Source: Aureisphaera galaxeae (GTDB lineage Bacteria > Bacteroidota > Bacteroidia > Flavobacteriales > Flavobacteriaceae). From it: DNA of 64,000 nt. Below, piece by piece: positions 40,503 to 48,611 of this stretch (within the stretch, counting starts at the first letter, position 1; each line of letters opens with the position of its first letter). The notes below the pieces were generated by a model. That model was given only the letters and a program-made list of their open reading frames with translations. It made no database searches and was not told the origin of the DNA. The translations under genes and the position numbers were made by a program. The stretch lies in assembly GCF_028561275.1 (NCBI RefSeq), contig NZ_JAQQTF010000004.1, forward strand, positions 62,001 through 126,000. The letters are read 5' to 3'.

Positions 40503-41318
40503 CTACACCGCCACATCATGCTCGCGCAGTGCGTCATTCAATGAGGTTTTTTTATTGGTACTTTCCTTTCGTTTTCCGATGATCAAGGCACAGGATACTT
40601 GATATTCTCCCGAAGGGAATTTCTTGGTATAGCTCCCGGGAATTACGACAGATCTTGCAGGAACTCGACCTTTCATCTCTATAGGTTCGTCGCCCGTAAC
40701 ATCAATGATTTTAGTGGAGGCCGTCAATACTACATTGGCCCCTAATACAGCTTCTTTTTCTACTCGGACACCTTCTACCACAATGCAACGGGAACCGATA
40801 AAGGCATTATCTTCAATAATTACAGGAGCGGCTTGTAAAGGTTCCAATACACCTCCAATCCCTACACCACCACTTAAGTGCACGTTTTTACCAATTTGTG
40901 CACAACTTCCCACAGTGGCCCAAGTGTCTACCATAGTACCTTCATCTACATAGGCACCGATATTCACATAACTAGGCATCATAATCACACCTTTGGAAAC
41001 ATAAGCGCCATGACGCGCTACAGCATGGGGTACTACACGAATTCCCTTTTCTTCATATCCTCTTTTCAATGGAATTTTGTCGTGGTATTCAAAAATACCG
41101 GCTTCCATGGTTTCCATTTTTTGAATGGGGAAGTACAACACCACAGCTTTTTTAACCCACTCATTTACCTGCCATCCATCCTCGGTAGGCTCGGCACAAC
41201 GAAGTTCTCCTTCATCGCAAAGGCGAACTACTTCGCGAATGGCGTCTTGGGTTTCTTGATTCTGAAGTAGGGAACGATCTTCCCAAGCGTTTTCTATGAT
41301 TTGTTGTAATCCAGTCAT
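40503..41318 (-). CDS. dapD: Tetrahydrodipicolinate N-succinyltransferase
   Basis: Succinylates tetrahydrodipicolinate in lysine and diaminopimelate synthesis, feeding peptidoglycan. From the ATG at 41318 (MTGLQQIIENAWEDR) it has 271 residues, the usual DapD length; longer frames upstream are not supported. The left-handed beta-helix shows as hexapeptide repeats (GAYVSKGVIMMPSYVNIGAY, GTMVDTWATVGSCAQIG, GVGIGGVLEPLQAAPVIIED), with the conserved CIVVEGVRVEKEAVLGANVV after. Single gene with an exact -7 box, divergent from ruvX. Confidence 0.96.
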   Translation of the reverse strand: MTGLQQIIENAWEDRSLLQNQETQDAIREVVRLCDEGELRCAEPTEDGWQVNEWVKKAVVLYFPIQKMETMEAGIFEYHDKIPLKRGYEEKGIRVVPHAVARHGAYVSKGVIMMPSYVNIGAYVDEGTMVDTWATVGSCAQIGKNVHLSGGVGIGGVLEPLQAAPVIIEDNAFIGSRCIVVEGVRVEKEAVLGANVVLTASTKIIDVTGDEPIEMKGRVPARSVVIPGSYTKKFPSGEYQVSCALIIGKRKESTNKKTSLNDALREHDVAV

Positions 41319-41347
41319 GGTGTAAAACTCGGTTTTTATAAGAACTA

Positions 41348-41355
41348 CAAAGATA
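41348..41355 (-). promoter_or_regulatory. Promoter -7 box, dapD
   Basis: TATCTTTG on the minus strand matches TAnnTTTG exactly, 29 bases before the ATG at 41318, inside the 107-base divergent gap with ruvX. Confidence 0.5.
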
Positions 41356-41407
41356 ATCCGCTCATTGAAATCAGGGCGCATTTTTAGCATACTATTTTGT
41401 AAACCGC

Positions 41408-41415
41408 TATTTTTG
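41408..41415 (+). promoter_or_regulatory. Promoter -7 box, ruvX
   Basis: TATTTTTG matches TAnnTTTG exactly and ends 10 bases before the ATG at 41426, giving a very short leader. Confidence 0.5.
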
Positions 41416-41425
41416 CAAACTAATT

Positions 41426-41836
41426 ATGGCAAGGATACTGGCATTGGATTATGGAACGAAACGAACGGGTGTTGCCGTAACGGACGAATTGCAGATTATT
41501 GCTTCGGGACTAACTACGGTTCCTACAGAAGATTTAATGAATTTTTTGAAGGAATACCTTACTGCCGAAAAGGTAGAATTGGTCCTTGTAGGCGAGCCTA
41601 AACAACGGGACGGAAACCATTCGCAGGTAGAGGAACACATTCAGAAGTTCTTGGAAGTGTATGCCAATGAATTCCCGAACGTTCCTGTTGAGCGAGTGGA
41701 CGAGCGATTTACGAGCAAAATGGCCTTCCAAACCATGATCGATAGTGGACTGAAGAAAAAACAACGCCAAAATAAAGCCTTGGTAGATGAAATTAGTGCT
41801 ACCATCATCCTTCAGGACTATTTGAATAGGAAATAG
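41426..41836 (+). CDS. ruvX: Holliday junction resolvase-like RuvX/YqgF
   Basis: A 136-residue RNase H-fold nuclease of the YqgF family, implicated in processing the 5' end of pre-16S rRNA and, by fold, in Holliday junction resolution. Motifs: ILALDYGTKRTGVAVTD (first catalytic Asp8), LVLVGEPKQRDGNHSQ, VERVDERFTSKMA and the late acidic DEISATIILQDYL. Length is normal. It precedes def on the same strand, separated by a 225-base repeat-filled gap, so co-transcription is uncertain. Confidence 0.93.
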   Translation: MARILALDYGTKRTGVAVTDELQIIASGLTTVPTEDLMNFLKEYLTAEKVELVLVGEPKQRDGNHSQVEEHIQKFLEVYANEFPNVPVERVDERFTSKMAFQTMIDSGLKKKQRQNKALVDEISATIILQDYLNRK

Positions 41837-41843
41837 GTGAGGG

Positions 41844-41898
41844 GTGAAGAGTGATGAGTGAAGAGTGATGAGTGAAGAGTGATGAGTGAAGAGTGATG
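41844..41898. repeat. 14-bp minisatellite
   Basis: Unit GTGAAGAGTGATGA repeated 3.9 times without mismatch, starting 8 bases after the ruvX stop. Each unit itself contains the shorter word GAGTGA/GTGA. It leads directly into a GGACACTGAG-type element. Confidence 0.85.
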
Positions 41899-41899
41899 T

Positions 41900-41946
41900 G
41901 GACACTGAGTATTCTATGAAGCGAAGTTGGACATATCGAAGTATCA
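41900..41946. repeat. GGACACTGAG-type palindromic element, short form
   Basis: Begins GGACACTGAGTATTCTATG and ends TATCGAAGTATC. Same architecture as the copy at 40303-40383 but with a shortened centre. Confidence 0.6.
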
Positions 41947-42019
41947 GTTGGCAGTAGCAGTAGGCAGTTGATGAGTTCCAGGTTCAATGGACTCCGAGAA
42001 AAAAAGAAAATAAAAAAGA

Positions 42020-42052
42020 GACTAAAGACTAATGTCTATAGACTAAAGACTA
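42020..42052. repeat. GACTAAAGACTA word repeats
   Basis: Two identical GACTAAAGACTA units (42020-42031 and 42041-42052) around ATGTCTATA, 9 bases before the def start codon. Confidence 0.6.
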
Positions 42053-42061
42053 AGTAAAAAA

Positions 42062-42652
42062 ATGATATACCCAATAGTTGCATACGGAGATCCCGTGTTG
42101 CGGAAAGAGACCAAAGAGATTTCTGAAGACTATCCAAAGTTTCCCGAACTGATCGAGAACATGTTCGAAACCATGTATGCCGCCCATGGGATTGGTTTGG
42201 CCGCCCCGCAAATTGGATTGCCAATCCGCCTGTTTATTGTAGATGCTACTCCGTTTGAAGATGATGAAGATCTATCTGAAGAAGAACAACAGTTTGTCTC
42301 TACTTTTAAAAGAGTATTCATTAATGCGAAAATCGTTGAGGAAACGGGGGACGAATGGGCCTTTAATGAAGGTTGTTTGAGTATCCCCGATGTACGAGAA
42401 GATGTGTTTAGACAAAGCACCATTACCATTGAATATCTGGACGAAAATTTCAAAAAACAGAAAGAGACCGTGGGTGGGATTGCAGCACGTATCATTCAGC
42501 ATGAATACGACCACATCGAAGGAATTTTGTTCACCGATAAACTTTCCCCACTAAAAAAGCGTTTGATAAAAGGCAAGCTTGCAAATATTTCCAAAGGGAA
42601 GGTAAAAGTGGACTATCGCATGCGATTTCCACAAGCCAAAAAGAAACGTTAA
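42062..42652 (+). CDS. def: Peptide deformylase
   Basis: Removes the N-formyl group from new proteins; a metal enzyme in the cytoplasm. The 196-residue protein has all three signatures: GIGLAAPQIG (43-52), EGCLSIP (Cys105) and QHEYDH (His147, Glu148, His151). An acidic insertion (FEDDEDLSEEEQQ, ~65-77) between motifs 1 and 2 is usual in Bacteroidota. It is followed 60 bp later by a DUF5606 gene that has its own promoter. The leader is an A-rich tract with GACTAAAGACTA words. Confidence 0.97.
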   Translation: MIYPIVAYGDPVLRKETKEISEDYPKFPELIENMFETMYAAHGIGLAAPQIGLPIRLFIVDATPFEDDEDLSEEEQQFVSTFKRVFINAKIVEETGDEWAFNEGCLSIPDVREDVFRQSTITIEYLDENFKKQKETVGGIAARIIQHEYDHIEGILFTDKLSPLKKRLIKGKLANISKGKVKVDYRMRFPQAKKKR

Positions 42653-42657
42653 TCCTT

Positions 42658-42688
42658 TTGGATTACTCATGATAAGGCTGCATATTTG
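42658..42688 (+). promoter_or_regulatory. Promoter, DUF5606 gene
   Basis: A TTG at 42658-42660 is followed after 20 bases by CATATTTG (42681-42688), a 7-of-8 match to TAnnTTTG. Both elements and the spacing fit the Bacteroidota consensus; the ATG is at 42713. Confidence 0.5.
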
Positions 42689-42712
42689 CGCCCTTCAAAC
42701 GTAAAAAAACGA

Positions 42713-43129
42713 ATGAGCTTAGAAAAAGTATTATCAATTTCAGGAAAACCCGGTTTGTACTTATTAAAGACACAAACAAGAACCGGATTGTTGGCAGAAT
42801 CTCTTATGGATGGAAGGAAAATCACAGTAAGTGCCCGTCACAATGTGAGTTTGCTTTCAGAAATAGCCATCTATACCCTTACCGAAGAAGTACCTTTGCG
42901 TGAGGTGTTCCAAAAGATCCATGATAAGGAAGAAGGAGGGGAGGCCATAAGCCACAAGTCTTCCAAAGATGAATTGGAAGAATACTTTTTCAATGTATTA
43001 CCCGACTATGATGAGGATCGCGTGTATCCCAGTGACATCAAGAAGGTAGTACAGTGGTACAATCTGTTGAATAAGAATGGAATTAAGGATTTTTCTGAAA
43101 CCGATGAAGACACTTCCGAGGAGGAATAA
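42713..43129 (+). CDS. DUF5606 family protein
   Basis: A 138-residue soluble protein from the ATG at 42713 (MSLEKVLSISGKPGLY); an upstream in-frame start would add nine residues that overlap the promoter. The family is Bacteroidota-specific and unstudied. Visible pattern: a small beta domain (ISGKPGLYLLKTQTRTGLLA, KITVSARHNVSLLSEIAIYT), then a helical region with YFFNVLPDYDEDRVYPSDIKK and an acidic tail (DEDTSEEE). It always seems to sit by def/mazG-type housekeeping genes as far as I recall, which is suggestive of a basic cellular role. Confidence 0.75.
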   Translation: MSLEKVLSISGKPGLYLLKTQTRTGLLAESLMDGRKITVSARHNVSLLSEIAIYTLTEEVPLREVFQKIHDKEEGGEAISHKSSKDELEEYFFNVLPDYDEDRVYPSDIKKVVQWYNLLNKNGIKDFSETDEDTSEEE

Positions 43130-43163
43130 CCTTAATAACTTTTCGATAAAATAAACCCAAAAG

Positions 43164-43190
43164 AATCCTTACCGTCGTAAGGATTTTTTA
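43164..43190 (+). terminator. Rho-independent terminator
   Basis: AATCCTTAC (43164-43172) pairs with GTAAGGATT (43177-43185) around the 4-base loop CGTC, followed by a T run. It ends the DUF5606 transcript; the T tract leads into TAGTTTTA, a 7-of-8 -7 box just before the mazG start, repeating the terminator-promoter arrangement seen at 383-420. Confidence 0.85.
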
Positions 43191-43199
43191 GTTTTAGAC

Positions 43200-43976
43200 A
43201 TGCAAAATTCTAGGGAACAACAATTAGCTGCTTACGATCGTCTGCTCACCATAATGGACGAGCTTCGGGAGCAATGTCCGTGGGACCGAAAACAAACCAT
43301 GCAAACCCTGCGTCACCTTACTATTGAAGAGACCTACGAACTGGGGGATGCCATTTTGGAGAATGACTTGGAAGAGGTGAAAAAAGAATTGGGCGATCTG
43401 TTGTTGCACATTGTTTTCTATGCCAAAATTGGAAGCGAAACGGGCGATTTCGATATGGCCGATGTGGCCAATGATATTTGCGAAAAGTTGATTTCCCGAC
43501 ATCCGCATATTTATGGGGATATTGATGTGGCCGATGAGGAAGAGGTAAAACAGAATTGGGAGAACCTGAAGCTGAAAGAGGGTAAGAAAAGCGTCTTGGA
43601 AGGCGTTCCAAAATCCTTACCTGCCATGGTAAAAGCCAATCGCATTCAGGACAAAGTAGCTGGCGTAGGTTTCGATTGGGAAGAACCGCATCAGGTGTTC
43701 GAAAAACTAAAAGAGGAATTGGAAGAACTTCAGGAAGAAGTGTCCGAAAATAATTCGGAAAAGATAGAACAGGAATTCGGCGATGTGTTATTTTCTATGA
43801 TCAACTACGCACGTTTTCTGAAAGTAGACCCTGAAAGTGCTTTAGAACGTACCAACAAGAAATTCATGAAACGCTTTCAGTATCTAGAAGGCAAGGCAAA
43901 GGAAAAAGGCAAAAGTCTTAAGGAGATGACGTTGGCCGAGATGGATGTGTATTGGAACGAAGCCAAACAGCTCTAA
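43200..43976 (+). CDS. mazG: Nucleoside triphosphate pyrophosphohydrolase MazG
   Basis: Hydrolyses (d)NTPs to NMP and pyrophosphate, cleaning the nucleotide pool. A full-length two-domain MazG of 258 residues: the N-terminal domain opens with REQCPWDRKQTMQTLRHLTI and has the metal-binding EETYELGDAI and EVKKELGDLLLHIVFY; the C-terminal domain repeats this with ELEELQEEVS and EQEFGDVLFSMINYARF. The start ATG follows a terminator closely. Its stop codon overlaps that of the convergent methyltransferase gene (CTAA). Confidence 0.96.
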   Translation: MQNSREQQLAAYDRLLTIMDELREQCPWDRKQTMQTLRHLTIEETYELGDAILENDLEEVKKELGDLLLHIVFYAKIGSETGDFDMADVANDICEKLISRHPHIYGDIDVADEEEVKQNWENLKLKEGKKSVLEGVPKSLPAMVKANRIQDKVAGVGFDWEEPHQVFEKLKEELEELQEEVSENNSEKIEQEFGDVLFSMINYARFLKVDPESALERTNKKFMKRFQYLEGKAKEKGKSLKEMTLAEMDVYWNEAKQL

Positions 43977-44599
43977 CCTTTTGTTAGGACAATGAGCTTT
44001 CCATTAATTTCAAGGTTTTTGAAATTCAATTGCTCTTGTATCCATTTTAAATTCTTTTCAGAATAAAAAACTACATGTGTGGGATCGTTTTTGTAATACC
44101 AGGACGAAAACTCCGAATCCTCTGGTAGGGTCTCGCTCATACAAAATAACATTCCTTTGGGTCGAAGTAGTTTGTGCATCAATCGAAATTCCTTTTGGGG
44201 TCTATGAAAATGTTCAATCACCTCACAGCACACAATAAAATCATAGGTTTCGTGTAAGACGCTGGCATCGGGATGAAAGAAGGGATCCCAAAGTTTCATG
44301 ATATATCCTTTATCCCCTAGCAGTTTTGAAATGACTGGGCCGGTTCCCGCACCAAAATCCAAACCAAGGCTGGACGGCGGAAACGATTGGGTCACGGCGG
44401 TTACAATAGGAGCTACAAACTGCTGATAGTTTGGATCCTCTACATTGTTTTCGTGCAATAGATAGCGTTCCTTTTCCTGTTCTAGATCTAGAAAATGATA
44501 GGGATTCTTGAAAACGGTTCCGCAATGGGAACAGTTTAGGAATTGTGCGACATCTTCCCGCTGATGTATGTTGGTGTTCTTACACAGCGGGCATATCAT
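43973..44599 (-). CDS. Methyltransferase with N-terminal zinc ribbon
   Basis: A 208-residue methyltransferase. Two CxxC pairs (Cys3/Cys6 and Cys23/Cys26; CPLC and CSHC) form a probable zinc ribbon, followed by SAM motif I LGLDFGAGTGPVISKL (about residues 78-93) and the post-core FIVCCEVIEHFHRP and ETLPEDSEFSSWYYKNDPTH. The architecture is like the Methyltransf_23 proteins preceded by zinc ribbons that act on sugars or small acceptors. It starts directly at the DUF349 gene's stop, so the two are co-transcribed. Confidence 0.82.
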   Translation of the reverse strand: MICPLCKNTNIHQREDVAQFLNCSHCGTVFKNPYHFLDLEQEKERYLLHENNVEDPNYQQFVAPIVTAVTQSFPPSSLGLDFGAGTGPVISKLLGDKGYIMKLWDPFFHPDASVLHETYDFIVCCEVIEHFHRPQKEFRLMHKLLRPKGMLFCMSETLPEDSEFSSWYYKNDPTHVVFYSEKNLKWIQEQLNFKNLEINGKLIVLTKG

Positions 44600-46768
44600 C
44601 TATTCTTCTTTTTTACGCAGGGAACGTATTTTTTGCAGTTTGGTTTTCCAAAGGGCTAATTGTTCCTTGTGTTTGTTTATGTTATTATGCACATCCTTCA
44701 CAAATGGATTGTCCTCTTTGGCGTTTTGGAAGAACCCTAGGTTGTTTTCCAATTGACGGATTTCCTGCTGTACTTCGTTGATCTTCTTAGAAATGAAGAA
44801 CTCCTCATTCTGAAGCTTTCTACGATCTTCTTGAGACGCCAATGTGCTCAGCTTATTCTCAAAGCGAATCATCTCGGCCTCTTGCTTACCAAGATTCAAC
44901 TTTCCAAACAGTCCGTCCAATACTTTATTGAATTTACGTTCAATGTTTCTTTTGTTGAAAGGAACACGGCCTATAGCTTTCCATTCGGCTATCTTACCTT
45001 TGATGGTTTCCAGATCGGCATTATGATCACCGCTCATTTCGAGACCTTCCAAGGCATTCAATAGTGTCTCTTTGGCTTCGAAATGTGCCATTTCTTCTTT
45101 GTTGGCCTCATTGCGCTCGGCATGAACACGATCGAAGTAATGGTTACAGGCATCCTTGAATTGCTTCCAGATTTTGTCACTTTCCTTTCGTGGTACGTGG
45201 CCAATAGATTTCCAATCACTTTGAATTTTCTTCATCAAAGGAGTAATCACTTCAAAATCGTCACTATCCTTGTTCTCTTCAGCAATCTTAATGAGCTCTA
45301 ATTTCTTCTCGAGATTGGTGTATTGTTCTTTCTTCTGGTTTTTATAAAAGCTGTTTTTCTCTCGGTTAAATCCTCGGGTGGCTTCCTTGAAGGTATTCCA
45401 AATTTCTTTGGCTTTGGAACGGGGTACTTTCCCGACTTCGAAATAGGCATCCCGCAATTTCTGAACCTCTTTTATTCCATTTTGCCATGCTTTATGGCTG
45501 GAGTGGGTAGATTGGGTTACCTCATTGATCTTGGTAACGATCTCATTTTTTAGATTGTAATTATCCTCGAATTGAGACTCTTGTTCCTTTAAATAGTCCT
45601 GTCTTTTTTCGTGGATGATTTTGGTAGCAGCACTGAACTTTTCCCAAACGTCTTCCCTAAACTCTTTGGCTACAGGACCAATATCTTCTTTCCACATTTT
45701 ATGCAACATCTGCAATTCGCGGAAAGCTTTACTAAGATCAACTTCTTGTGCCAATTCTTCGGCACGGCCAATGAGCTTTAACTTTTGCTCTAGGTTATGC
45801 TTGAAGTCAAGATCACGGAACTCACGGTTTAGGTGAAGAAAATCATAGAAGTTCTCCACATGGTGGCGATAGGTGTTCCAAACGGTATTGTATTTGTCCC
45901 TTGGAATCGGTCCTGCCGTATGCCAGCGTTCCTGAATATCTTTGAAATGACGATAGGTAGTATTGATGTTTTCTTCAGCATTCAGCAATCCTTTCAGCTC
46001 CTCAATAAGTTCCTCTCTTTTCTTGAAATTGGCCTGAAGATCCCTTTTAAGATTCTGGTAGTAATTATTTCTTTTTTCCTTGTAATCGAAATACAAAGAA
46101 TTGAATTGCTTCTTTAAAGGAGTGGTGTAATGGAAATCTATAATATTTCCTCCTTCGGCCAAGAATTCATCCTTTTTCTGCTGTAATTCTTCGGCAAACT
46201 TAGCATTGAACTCTGTCTTTATTTCTTCAACGCTGTTCTTTATTTTTTGAACGTCCCCTTCCTTCAGCAACTTCTGAAAATGTGAGATCAGTTCTTCCTT
46301 GCTTAACGAGTGATAGTCTACATCCTCTTCTTCTTCAAGCGGTGCTTCGTGTTCTTCGTCAGAAGATTCGATTTCTTCTTCTTCCGATTCCTCTTTTTCT
46401 TCAGATTCTTCCTCCTTGGCTTGGGGAGCCGCGACTTCTTCCTGTGCTTCTTCTTCCGCTTCTGTCTCTTCTTGAGGTTCAGATGCAGCTGGTTCCTCTA
46501 CTTTTTCCTCGGTGGTTTTCTCTTCTTTTACTTCGACAGCTTCCTCGGCTTTTTCTTCCGAAGTATCTTCGGCAACCGTCTCTTCAGGAGTGGTTTCTTC
46601 GGCTACTGTACCTTCGGAGTCGTCACCACTTTTTTCCGGAGCAGGAGCTTCGGGGACTTCAGGATTTTCGGTAGGGGTTTCTGCTGCAGTTTCTTCAGTA
46701 GGTTGTTCAACAGGCTGATTTTCGGCAGTTTCCTTTTCTTTTTCGTTTTGCAATTCTTTGTCAGACAT
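44600..46768 (-). CDS. DUF349 repeat protein with long acidic N-terminus
   Basis: A 722-residue cytoplasmic protein. Residues ~1-160 are disordered and rich in Glu, Pro, Thr and Ala. From ~200 on it is helical, with five DUF349 repeats recognisable by their 'W...G.vPr.....W..f' cores: WHTAGPIPRDKYNTVW, WKEDIGPVAKEFREDVW, YFEVGKVPRSKAKEIW, WKSIGHVPRKESDKIW and WKAIGRVPFNKRNIER. A coiled coil ends the protein. The function of DUF349 proteins is not established. The acidic tract makes the coding strand a GAA/GAG-rich low-complexity run (46310-46768). Confidence 0.88.
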   Translation of the reverse strand: MSDKELQNEKEKETAENQPVEQPTEETAAETPTENPEVPEAPAPEKSGDDSEGTVAEETTPEETVAEDTSEEKAEEAVEVKEEKTTEEKVEEPAASEPQEETEAEEEAQEEVAAPQAKEEESEEKEESEEEEIESSDEEHEAPLEEEEDVDYHSLSKEELISHFQKLLKEGDVQKIKNSVEEIKTEFNAKFAEELQQKKDEFLAEGGNIIDFHYTTPLKKQFNSLYFDYKEKRNNYYQNLKRDLQANFKKREELIEELKGLLNAEENINTTYRHFKDIQERWHTAGPIPRDKYNTVWNTYRHHVENFYDFLHLNREFRDLDFKHNLEQKLKLIGRAEELAQEVDLSKAFRELQMLHKMWKEDIGPVAKEFREDVWEKFSAATKIIHEKRQDYLKEQESQFEDNYNLKNEIVTKINEVTQSTHSSHKAWQNGIKEVQKLRDAYFEVGKVPRSKAKEIWNTFKEATRGFNREKNSFYKNQKKEQYTNLEKKLELIKIAEENKDSDDFEVITPLMKKIQSDWKSIGHVPRKESDKIWKQFKDACNHYFDRVHAERNEANKEEMAHFEAKETLLNALEGLEMSGDHNADLETIKGKIAEWKAIGRVPFNKRNIERKFNKVLDGLFGKLNLGKQEAEMIRFENKLSTLASQEDRRKLQNEEFFISKKINEVQQEIRQLENNLGFFQNAKEDNPFVKDVHNNINKHKEQLALWKTKLQKIRSLRKKEE

Positions 46769-46861
46769 CTATTTCGATGTTAGGGTTCATACTATAGGAA
46801 CGTGAAAGATACTAACAACCTTGCACATGGCAAAGGACTTTAAGTGTTAAAGCCTGTAGAT

Positions 46862-47593
46862 TTAGGATTTCCAGATGGTCCAAGCTTTTTCGGCTTGATA
46901 CTCCAACATTTTAAGGCCGTTACACACTTTCGCCCCTTTGGCAAATCCACGTTTTAGGAATTCGGTTTCACTAGGGTTGTAGATGAGGTCGAAAAGGAAG
47001 TGTTTGTCGGTAATTTGTTGGTATGGAATGCTAGGACATTCATCCACATTGGGATAGGTCCCCAAGGGTGTACAATTCACTATGAGAAAGTGACTCGCCA
47101 TGATTTCTGGCGTAAGCTCTTTGTAAGTGATGGTTTCTTCGGTCTTTTGGCGGGATACCGAAAGGTACTCGAAGCCCATGGCTTTTAGCACATATCGAAC
47201 AGCTTTGGCGGCACCCCCCGTTCCAAGCACCAACCCTGTTTTGGCTTCTAAAGGAAGGAAATCTGCCAAGGATTTGGCAAAACCATAATGATCTGTATTG
47301 TATCCAGCCAAACGGCCATCTTTTAATTTCTTAATGGTGTTTACCGCTCCAATCTCTAAAGCTTCCTTATCGATCCGATCTAGAAGTTCCATCACCGATT
47401 CCTTGTAGGGAATGGTTACATTAAATCCTTTGGCATCGGGATATTGGGCTACGATGTCTGGAAGGAGGTCAATATGTTCTAAATCGAAATTTTGATAAGT
47501 GTCCCGTCGTTTCTCCTTTTCGAATTTTGAGGTGAAGTAAGCCTTCGAAAATGAATAGTCAATATTCTTGCCTATAAGTCCGTATCGTGCCAT
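46862..47593 (-). CDS. aroE: Shikimate dehydrogenase
   Basis: Reduces 3-dehydroshikimate with NADPH in aromatic amino acid synthesis. The 243-residue protein is slightly short for AroE but complete: substrate site DYSFSKAYF (S-x-S pattern), NVTIPYKESV (catalytic Lys), GAVNTIKKLKDGRLAGYNTD, the NADP-binding GLVLGTGGAAKAVRY, and NCTPLGTYPN. It is the last of a tight group DUF368-DUF368-aroE (4-bp gap) that continues into the DUF349 gene after 93 bases. Confidence 0.95.
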   Translation of the reverse strand: MARYGLIGKNIDYSFSKAYFTSKFEKEKRRDTYQNFDLEHIDLLPDIVAQYPDAKGFNVTIPYKESVMELLDRIDKEALEIGAVNTIKKLKDGRLAGYNTDHYGFAKSLADFLPLEAKTGLVLGTGGAAKAVRYVLKAMGFEYLSVSRQKTEETITYKELTPEIMASHFLIVNCTPLGTYPNVDECPSIPYQQITDKHFLFDLIYNPSETEFLKRGFAKGAKVCNGLKMLEYQAEKAWTIWKS

Positions 47594-47597
47594 GTGG

Positions 47598-48611
47598 TTA
47601 GGGGGTCGTCTTCTTTTGGTACCAATCTAAACTAAGTACGATCAATACGCCTACAATGATAAAAAAAATCGCCAGAAGTGTATCGAAAGAAAATTCTGAT
47701 GGCCAATAACGGCTGTATCCCGTGACGATTTCCTGTCCGTTCGCATCCAATAAAATGTTGCCTATTGCATCCTCTTCGTATAAGGTGTTTTTCCAAGGCC
47801 AAACCACTCCCAGGGAGCCGGTAATGAATCCAATTATTACAGCAAAAGTTGCTTGCTTATAGCGTTTTAGGAGATAACCGAGAAAGTGGGAAAGGGAGAC
47901 TAAGCCTGTTAAGGAGCCTATGGCAAAAACAGCCAATACAACGAGCAGATTAATGCGCAAAGGGTCGTCCATAAAGGTAAAATCCCAGCGGAAAAAATCG
48001 GCAATGGTATCGTACAAAGCGTTTACCGAATCGACCAAAAGAAGTACGTAATTTCCTAAAAGGATTAAAATGAAGGAGCCGGAAAGTCCTGGAAGGGTCA
48101 TTCCGCTTACCCCTATAATTCCGCAAAAGAAAACGAACCATAACTGGTCATTTTGCTTGGCGGGTTCCAAGAAACTAATACTAATTCCGATGACAGCCCC
48201 GATGATGAGATACCCTAGATATTTACGATTCCATTTTCCGAAATCCTTACCTACATAATAGATAGAGCCGATGATCATTCCAAAAAAAGAACTCCAAACA
48301 TACAATTCGAAATGAACAAGTAGGTAATCCAACAATTTGGAAACACTGAAGTAACTTATTACCATTCCCAAAATGAGAAGACCTAGGAATCTTCCATTAA
48401 TGTACCTCCAGAAGCTAGCAAACCTTCCATTAATGAGCAATTTAAAGGCTGTTCCGTTTACTTTCTGAAGGGAATAGATAAACTCTTCATAGAATCCCGC
48501 CACAAAAGCTACCATCCCTCCAGAAACCCCTGGAACCTTATTGGCCGCACCCATAGCCAATCCTTTAAGAACAAGCCAGATTTTATCGCTTAGGGTTCGG
48601 GTTTCGGTCAT
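47598..48611 (-). CDS. DUF368 membrane protein, copy 2
   Basis: A 337-residue inner-membrane protein with about nine helices. DUF368 proteins have been identified as undecaprenyl-phosphate translocases that recycle the lipid carrier for cell-wall and surface-glycan synthesis. The family signature is MGAANKVPGVSGGMVAFVAGFYEEFIYSL near residue 16, with the second re-entrant motif GVSGMTLPGLSGSFILILLGNY. It starts at the very base after the stop of its paralogue. The motif is ANKVPGVSGG against ADVVPGVSGG in copy 1, so the two have diverged. Confidence 0.88.
   Translation of the reverse strand: MTETRTLSDKIWLVLKGLAMGAANKVPGVSGGMVAFVAGFYEEFIYSLQKVNGTAFKLLINGRFASFWRYINGRFLGLLILGMVISYFSVSKLLDYLLVHFELYVWSSFFGMIIGSIYYVGKDFGKWNRKYLGYLIIGAVIGISISFLEPAKQNDQLWFVFFCGIIGVSGMTLPGLSGSFILILLGNYVLLLVDSVNALYDTIADFFRWDFTFMDDPLRINLLVVLAVFAIGSLTGLVSLSHFLGYLLKRYKQATFAVIIGFITGSLGVVWPWKNTLYEEDAIGNILLDANGQEIVTGYSRYWPSEFSFDTLLAIFFIIVGVLIVLSLDWYQKKTTP

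Noticed and set aside
41844-41898. CRISPR array
   Set aside because: The repeats are 14 bp and contiguous with no spacers, and no cas genes are near; it is a minisatellite.
46310-46783. A 157-residue open frame on the plus strand, rich in Phe and Leu
   Set aside because: It is the antisense of the Glu-rich DUF349 head; GAA/GAG on one strand reads TTC/CTC on the other. No start signal or family pattern.
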